Origin: Arthrobacter sp. PAMC 25486
Lineage (GTDB): Bacteria > Actinomycetota > Actinomycetes > Actinomycetales > Micrococcaceae
NCBI RefSeq assembly: GCF_000785535.1
Contig: NZ_CP007595.1
Location: 2,564,439-2,628,438, forward strand
DNA: 64,000 bases
Reading direction: 5' to 3'
The translations under genes and the position numbers were made by a program. The notes under the pieces were generated by a model that was not told where the DNA came from, did not search any database, and worked only from the letters and a program-made list of their open reading frames with translations. Below, piece by piece: positions 60,341 through 64,000 of the stretch (position 1 is the stretch's first letter; every line of letters starts with the position of its first letter).

Positions 60341-60619
60341 ATGAGTGCTTCCAGAAAGACCCTGTACGCGGCGTTGGGAACCGTGCTCGCTCTCGCAGGA
60401 GTAGCAGGAGGGTTGGTGATGTTTTTACAGCCTTGGAGGAGCTGCCCCGAGATTGATGACAGCTCTGCCGGCTGCCCAGCCACCGGGAGTGATCAAGGCC
60501 TACTTGGTATTGCTGTTCTCGTTCTGTTGGTTGGGATCGTGCTTCTGGCCATGTCCATCTCCATTAGACGAGAGCAGATTCCGTCCGACGCTGCCGGACC
60601 CTTCGGGAAATTCACCTAG
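60341..60619 (+). CDS. Two-span small membrane protein, 92 aa (array gene 8)
   Basis: A basic N-terminus is followed by span 1 (LYAALGTVLALAGVAGGLVMFL), an external loop with two Cys (SCPEIDDSSAGCP) that could form a disulfide, span 2 (LLGIAVLVLLVGIVLLAMSI) and a charged tail. No family is recognised. It is one of two + strand genes in the array. Copy 9 lies 56 bp past its stop. Confidence 0.7.
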   Translation: MSASRKTLYAALGTVLALAGVAGGLVMFLQPWRSCPEIDDSSAGCPATGSDQGLLGIAVLVLLVGIVLLAMSISIRREQIPSDAAGPFGKFT

Positions 60620-60674
60620 CGCCCGCCAAAGAATAGTCCCGGCAATTCCATGGCGCTCTTATTGCAACCTTTCA

Positions 60675-60704
60675 CGGTCCCGTAGAGGGTTCCGACTACG
60701 ACCA
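60675..60704 (+). repeat. Cassette-array repeat copy 9
   Basis: GGTCCCGTAGAGGGTTCC is followed by GACTACGACC. The arms GGT..CGTAG and CTACG..ACC form an 8-bp stem with a 2-nt bulge. Confidence 0.75.
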
Positions 60705-60862
60705 CGCAATCGCATCCCAGCAGGCCTCGCATTAGCAGGCCGTGCGCCGTCCAGCGAAATCGATTGTGACTGCCCATTTTGACCAGGCCAGCCTGGACTT
60801 GTGAGTCGGCCTGCAAAGAGAAAGCGAATCCTGCAGTTCAGCTGGCCAGAGGCTGTTGCGTT

Positions 60863-61315
60863 TTAGCTGCCGTCACGGGATTGGGTGTTAAGAGTCCCGT
60901 CATTGGAAGCGCCTGGCAATACGCTGGCGGCCCGGAGCTGTTCAATACGTTTCCCCCGAAGTATCGTGGCCCACCTAATGCCGACACACGCAATAAGGAC
61001 TGCAATCGGGAGGGCCGCGATCATGGTCCCAGCAATATCCGTGTGCACTACTGTGACGCTCGGAGTCGTTTGGGTATAGGTGCACACGTAGCTGATGGGC
61101 ACTAACTGAGACTCAGATCCGGGCAAGGGGCCTTCATGCACCGGGGGAAGGCCCGCCGGCAGTTCTTCAACGCAGAACTCCCACAGCCTGTCGCGAGTAA
61201 ACCCTGTGTAGAGAAAGGCCGCGAGTCTTTCGGCAACCAGGTAGTACCACCCCAGTGCCAACACCAGGAGTGGAATCGCAAGTAGGTCAATGCGTCCGTA
61301 GGAAGTCCGTTTCAT
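60863..61315 (-). CDS. Two-span membrane protein, 150 aa (array gene 9)
   Basis: Span 1 is near the N-terminus (LLAIPLLVLALGWYYLVA). A soluble middle of about 70 residues follows (WEFCVEELPAGLPPVHEGPLPG...CTYTQTTPSVTVVHTD, two Cys), then span 2 (MIAALPIAVLIACVGI) and a basic cytoplasmic tail. GGAGAT precedes the ATG. No family is recognised. It is alone between copies 9 and 10. Confidence 0.72.
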   Translation of the reverse strand: MKRTSYGRIDLLAIPLLVLALGWYYLVAERLAAFLYTGFTRDRLWEFCVEELPAGLPPVHEGPLPGSESQLVPISYVCTYTQTTPSVTVVHTDIAGTMIAALPIAVLIACVGIRWATILRGKRIEQLRAASVLPGASNDGTLNTQSRDGS

Positions 61316-61453
61316 CGACGATCTCCATGTCTTTGGGCGGCAGGGGCATCCGTAGGATCTCGTTGGAGCGAGAATTCGAGTAGAAATCCTCAGGATAGTT
61401 CCATAGTCGGGAAAACCTCACACGCGACTTGGAAGAGACCTCCCGGCATGTCA

Positions 61454-61483
61454 CTGTCCCACAGAGGGTTCCACTTATAGGGA
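61454..61483 (+). repeat. Cassette-array repeat copy 10
   Basis: CTGTCCCACAGAGGGTTCC is followed by CACTTATAGGGATG. The stop codon of array gene 10 (61475-61477) lies inside its right arm. Confidence 0.75.
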
Positions 61484-62032
61484 TGGGTCGATCTTGTCTG
61501 GTTTGTGGGTCTGGTGGACTGCTTCTGCTTCTGCTGCCGCTTCAAGTTCCTCGTCGGAAATGCTCAGCATTAATGTGCTGTCGCGCTTGGTGAAGAGATG
61601 CGTGGCTATCTCGCGGCGGTTGACCTTCCAAATGCTAGGCGGCACTTCTTCGTCCTCCCACGGCCGGGTCGGCTGGCCGTAGAGATCCGTCAGCTTGCCC
61701 GACACAGCGTCGTGGCCGAGGCGGGTCGCAGGGCCCTGCGCATCGGGGAATGAGTATAGGTGGAAGTGAACGCTCATGAACCTGCCGCGAAACGAGTCCC
61801 ATGAGGCAAAGGAAACACCTGGAAGGTCAGTGAGGAGGGTAAATGACGCCGTGGACGACCCGTCCGAGTCATGATCCAAGCGCTCTCCCGTTTTGAAGTG
61901 AAGTCGTCTGAAGAGAGACTTGCGTTTCTCATCGGAGCTTGGCCAGGGTCCATCCACCAGTTGCGCCACTAGGGCCGCAACTGTGGCTGGACCTGGAGTT
62001 AGTTCGCTCTGCGGCTCGACGGTCGTGTTCAT
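61475..62032 (-). CDS. Hypothetical soluble protein, 185 aa (array gene 10)
   Basis: The N-terminal half reads ALVAQLVDGPWPSSDEKRKSLFRRLHFKTGERL, followed by a beta-rich middle (ASFTLLTDLPGVSFASWDSFRGRFMSVHFHLYSFPDAQG) and GKLTDLYGQPTRPWEDEEVPPSIWKVNRREIATHLF. It resembles small immunity-type proteins of polymorphic toxin loci in length and order, but I cannot name a family. No signal peptide is present. Its stop lies within the adjoining repeat, showing how tightly gene and repeat are joined. Confidence 0.75.
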   Translation of the reverse strand: MNTTVEPQSELTPGPATVAALVAQLVDGPWPSSDEKRKSLFRRLHFKTGERLDHDSDGSSTASFTLLTDLPGVSFASWDSFRGRFMSVHFHLYSFPDAQGPATRLGHDAVSGKLTDLYGQPTRPWEDEEVPPSIWKVNRREIATHLFTKRDSTLMLSISDEELEAAAEAEAVHQTHKPDKIDPSL

Positions 62033-62176
62033 ATGGCGACCCTACAGGCTGAACGCGGCGAAGTAAGCTCTTCATCCCCTGAAGATTGATTCGCAAAGAT
62101 GATCACTTTCTAGCTGAATCTCCAAGCCAAACAATTGCACTCACTTCTCACCGTCACGCGGCCACCACCAAAAATT

Positions 62177-62206
62177 CTTCCCGCAGGAGGTTCCTCTACC
62201 GGGACA
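62177..62206 (+). repeat. Cassette-array repeat copy 11 (rightmost)
   Basis: CTTCCCGCAGGAGGTTCC is followed by TCTACCGGGACA. The outer arms TCCCG/CGGGA and inner GAGG-TT-CCTC pair. Backbone sequence resumes beyond about 62320. Confidence 0.72.
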
Positions 62207-62271
62207 CCCAACCACCGGACATGAATCAAATTGACTCGCTGCTCGTTGCGGCTGGATTTGGAGTTTGATCC

Positions 62272-62314
62272 GGCTGTAGTGAGACAACTGCAGCAATTTC
62301 GTCTCACTACAGTC
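62272..62314. repeat. 14-bp inverted repeat at the right edge of the array
   Basis: CTGTAGTGAGAC (62274-62285) and GTCTCACTACAG (62301-62312) pair perfectly, extended by two further pairs, around a 15-nt loop. There is no U tail. Its place between the last array repeat and the backbone gene could mark a boundary or end the minus-strand MetE-like transcript. Confidence 0.7.
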
Positions 62315-62455
62315 GGACCATTCCGCTAGCTTCCACGCTTTTCGTGGTCCAACACGAATGAGTCGGGCGGGACAGCAACGGTGACACGCAACTGAGAACA
62401 GTGACATCAAATACGAGGATCTACAGCCGCGCGTGGCCCGGGTTGCTCTGGCGTG

Positions 62456-63556
62456 TTAGGCGTTGGCTGCCTCGATGATGTCGGCGTGCAGGCGCAACAG
62501 GGGTGCCGTTCGCTCTGCCGGGCCGCGGCCGAAACCGCATTCGGTGGCGATGCCGAACTCCGAGAAGCCTGCCTCGGCCACTGCGGGGCGGGCCGCTGCG
62601 ATGCGGCGGGCCGCGCCGTCGACGCCGTCTTCGTGGTGCACCAGGCCCAAAAACAGCGCCGTTTCGGGGTGCAGCTCCAGGTTGGCCAGCGGCGCAAAGT
62701 AGGCTGCGTCGTCGCGCTCGATGGGCACCGGCAAGTGCAGGAACTCGATGGGTCGGGTGATCTTCTCGGACAGCGCATTGGCCACGGCGGTCAGGTAGGT
62801 GGCGTCCGAGGGCTCCACGAAGTGTTTCTCGGCGACGTCGCCGTAGCACAGGTGGATCCCGAACTGCACGTCGTCCGGAACGGCGGCGGCAACGGCGGCA
62901 GCCATGGATGTCGCAGCCTCGATGATCCGTTCCGAGGAGGGGTCAGCACCCAGCACGTACCAGCAGTCTGGCGTGTTGCCGGCCACGGGAACTTGTTCAA
63001 TGTGGCTGAATTCAACGGCCAGGTCGATTTGGATGGCCAGGTCCTCTGCAGGGATGCCCGCCGCAATTTCCGCAATCTCCCGCCTGATGGCGTCAGCGTA
63101 GGCCGGGTAGACGGCGGGCTGGTCTGCAACGGCCACAAACGAACCCAGCGGGGCGAGCGGCGACGGAATGGCGACCTGGAAGCGGGTGCCTTGGGCTATG
63201 CTGCCGGCATCCCGCAGCGCCTTGAAATCCTGGTAGCTGGCCAGGGCTGCCTCGGCGTAGCCCAGCGGGCCGAACTTCAGCTCGGCGGCGGCCACGGTGC
63301 CGTCCAGGACAATTCTGCGCAGGTCGAAGCCGGCAATCATGAACGGCTCCCCCGGCACGCGGCTCAGGCCGTCAACAGCCTCAAACCTGGCGCCCTGGAA
63401 CAGGATCCAGTGGTAGCGTTCGCCGACTTCGCCGTCGGGGATGCGGGCAACGTGTCCGCCAAGGTTCTCGGCAACGATCGCCAGGGTGTCCTTGGCTGTG
63501 GGCTGGTTGATGGAGCCGACAAGGTGGGCCCCGCGGACTGCTGGAAGACTGGTCAT
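62456..63556 (-). CDS. MetE-like (cobalamin-independent methionine synthase C-terminal fold) protein
   Basis: The 366-residue protein has the UROD/MetE TIM-barrel fold. It starts with the family's HLVGSINQ-like region. Zinc-site motifs are visible as FGIHLCYGD (His-x-Cys) and FGIATECGFGRG (Glu-Cys). AIQIDLAVEF and ARIPDGEVGERYHW are typical of the short MetE-like proteins of actinobacteria and fungi. Whether it is a methionine synthase or another methyltransferase is unclear, as it lacks the N-terminal MetE half. TGGAAG precedes the ATG at 63556. Confidence 0.82.
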   Translation of the reverse strand: MTSLPAVRGAHLVGSINQPTAKDTLAIVAENLGGHVARIPDGEVGERYHWILFQGARFEAVDGLSRVPGEPFMIAGFDLRRIVLDGTVAAAELKFGPLGYAEAALASYQDFKALRDAGSIAQGTRFQVAIPSPLAPLGSFVAVADQPAVYPAYADAIRREIAEIAAGIPAEDLAIQIDLAVEFSHIEQVPVAGNTPDCWYVLGADPSSERIIEAATSMAAAVAAAVPDDVQFGIHLCYGDVAEKHFVEPSDATYLTAVANALSEKITRPIEFLHLPVPIERDDAAYFAPLANLELHPETALFLGLVHHEDGVDGAARRIAAARPAVAEAGFSEFGIATECGFGRGPAERTAPLLRLHADIIEAANA

Positions 63557-63714
63557 GCTTCCAGCGTATCCCCGCGCCAAAACCCTGGAGATTTTTGCTC
63601 TTCACAGCCCCTTAACACTGGACAGCCGCACGTGCACACGCTACCGGCCGCACCGGGCACCCAAGGCGCCGATGGGCGCGGAAGGCGCGGGCCGCCGTCG
63701 TACATGGGAAACGG

Positions 63715-64000
63715 TTACCCGAAGCGGCCCGAGACGTAATCCTCGGTGGACTTCTGCGAGGGGTTGTTGAAGATGGTGGCAGTTTCTGCGTACTCAATGA
63801 GCTTGCCGGGCTTGCCGGTGCCGGCGATGTTGAAGAAGGCGGTCTTGTCGGACACACGGGCGGCCTGCTGCATGTTGTGGGTGACGATGACAACGGTGTA
63901 CTCGTCCTTGAGCTCGTTGATGAGGTCCTCAATGGCCAGGGTGGAGATGGGGTCGAGGGCGGAGCAGGGCTCGTCCATGAGGATCACGTCGGGCGAGACG
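63715..64000 (-). CDS. pstB: Phosphate ABC transporter ATP-binding protein PstB (5' part missing)
   Basis: The final 94 codons of PstB are present. Walker [24 protein letters not shown] is followed by [23 protein letters not shown] with the switch His and ends [11 protein letters not shown]. These sequences are nearly invariant in PstB. The gene runs off the right edge toward pstA/pstC on the minus strand. It powers high-affinity phosphate import and complements the low-affinity Pit module at 51.8-53.4 kb. Confidence 0.95.
   Translation of the reverse strand, partial: VSPDVILMDEPCSALDPISTLAIEDLINELKDEYTVVIVTHNMQQAARVSDKTAFFNIAGTGKPGKLIEYAETATIFNNPSQKSTEDYVSGRFG

Noticed and set aside
60616..60816. 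66-codon minus-strand frame
   Set aside because: It runs straight through array repeat copy 9, so it is most likely spurious.
55121..62206. The array repeats as a CRISPR
   Set aside because: Repeats are degenerate, hundreds of bases apart and separated by whole genes. No cas gene is present.
55121..62206. A classical class 1-type integron
   Set aside because: No intI, no attI and no clear GTTRRRY/RYYYAAC core pair could be identified. Only the cassette-like layout is supported.

Overview
The window is high-GC chromosomal DNA from an actinobacterium, most likely Arthrobacter or a close Micrococcaceae relative. The evidence is the strong G/C third-position bias, dense operons with 4-bp ATGA/GTGA overlaps, an Asp23/DUF6286 envelope-stress operon, the aldolase plus D-arabinono-lactone-oxidase-like gene pair, and histidine-utilisation genes near an IclR regulator. 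Genus assignment is inference. No replication gene, rRNA, integrase, transposase or CRISPR array is visible.

Layout. 1-3.4 kb: a sugar ABC importer (permease running off the left edge, second permease, lipoprotein binding protein) behind a perfect LacI-type operator. 3.4-6.2 kb: a stress cluster with an 11-residue-repeat LEA-like protein and five overlapping Asp23/AmaP-type genes. 6.6-7.0 kb: tRNA-Phe, -Asp and -Glu. 7.2-16.4 kb: metallopeptidase, NlpC/P60 hydrolase, universal stress protein, aldolase/lactone oxidase pair, CopC-like protein and an NCS2 purine permease. 16.5-27.6 kb: hutG, a heterodimeric ABC exporter, hutH, a regulator/nuclease-like gene bracketed by two copies of a hairpin repeat, an IclR regulator and an amino-acid permease. 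27.6-39.7 kb: methyltransferase-like genes, GNAT, glycosyltransferase, thiamine-binding protein, an azlCD pair with a frameshift in azlC, a GH15 glucoamylase, GDPD, DUF445, EcsC, DUF2871 and an esterase.

39.8-45.9 kb is a complete fructose PTS locus: DeoR regulator, fruK, fruA (EIIABC), ptsI and ptsH. A promoter with a 12+12 bp inverted-repeat operator precedes it and a strong terminator ends it. 46-54.9 kb holds an MHS-family transporter, SDRs, GNAT, pyridoxine kinase, a cysteine hydrolase, tRNA-Lys, a DUF47/Pit phosphate module with a candidate cloverleaf-like RNA in its leader, and a divergent TetR/SDR pair.

The most unusual part is 55.1-62.2 kb. This segment looks lower in GC than its surroundings and holds ten small, functionally unrelated genes: YjaB-like GNAT, single- and two-span membrane proteins, a broken alpha/beta hydrolase, an AAA-type ATPase and unknowns. 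Each gene is separated from the next by one copy of a degenerate hairpin repeat of about 30 bp, with a core close to TGTCCCGTAGAGGGTTCC. All eleven copies point the same way, and there is exactly one gene per interval. The layout resembles an integron-like gene-cassette array, but no recombinase is present and the repeats are not classical attC sites. After it the backbone resumes with a MetE-like protein and the C-terminal part of pstB at the right edge.
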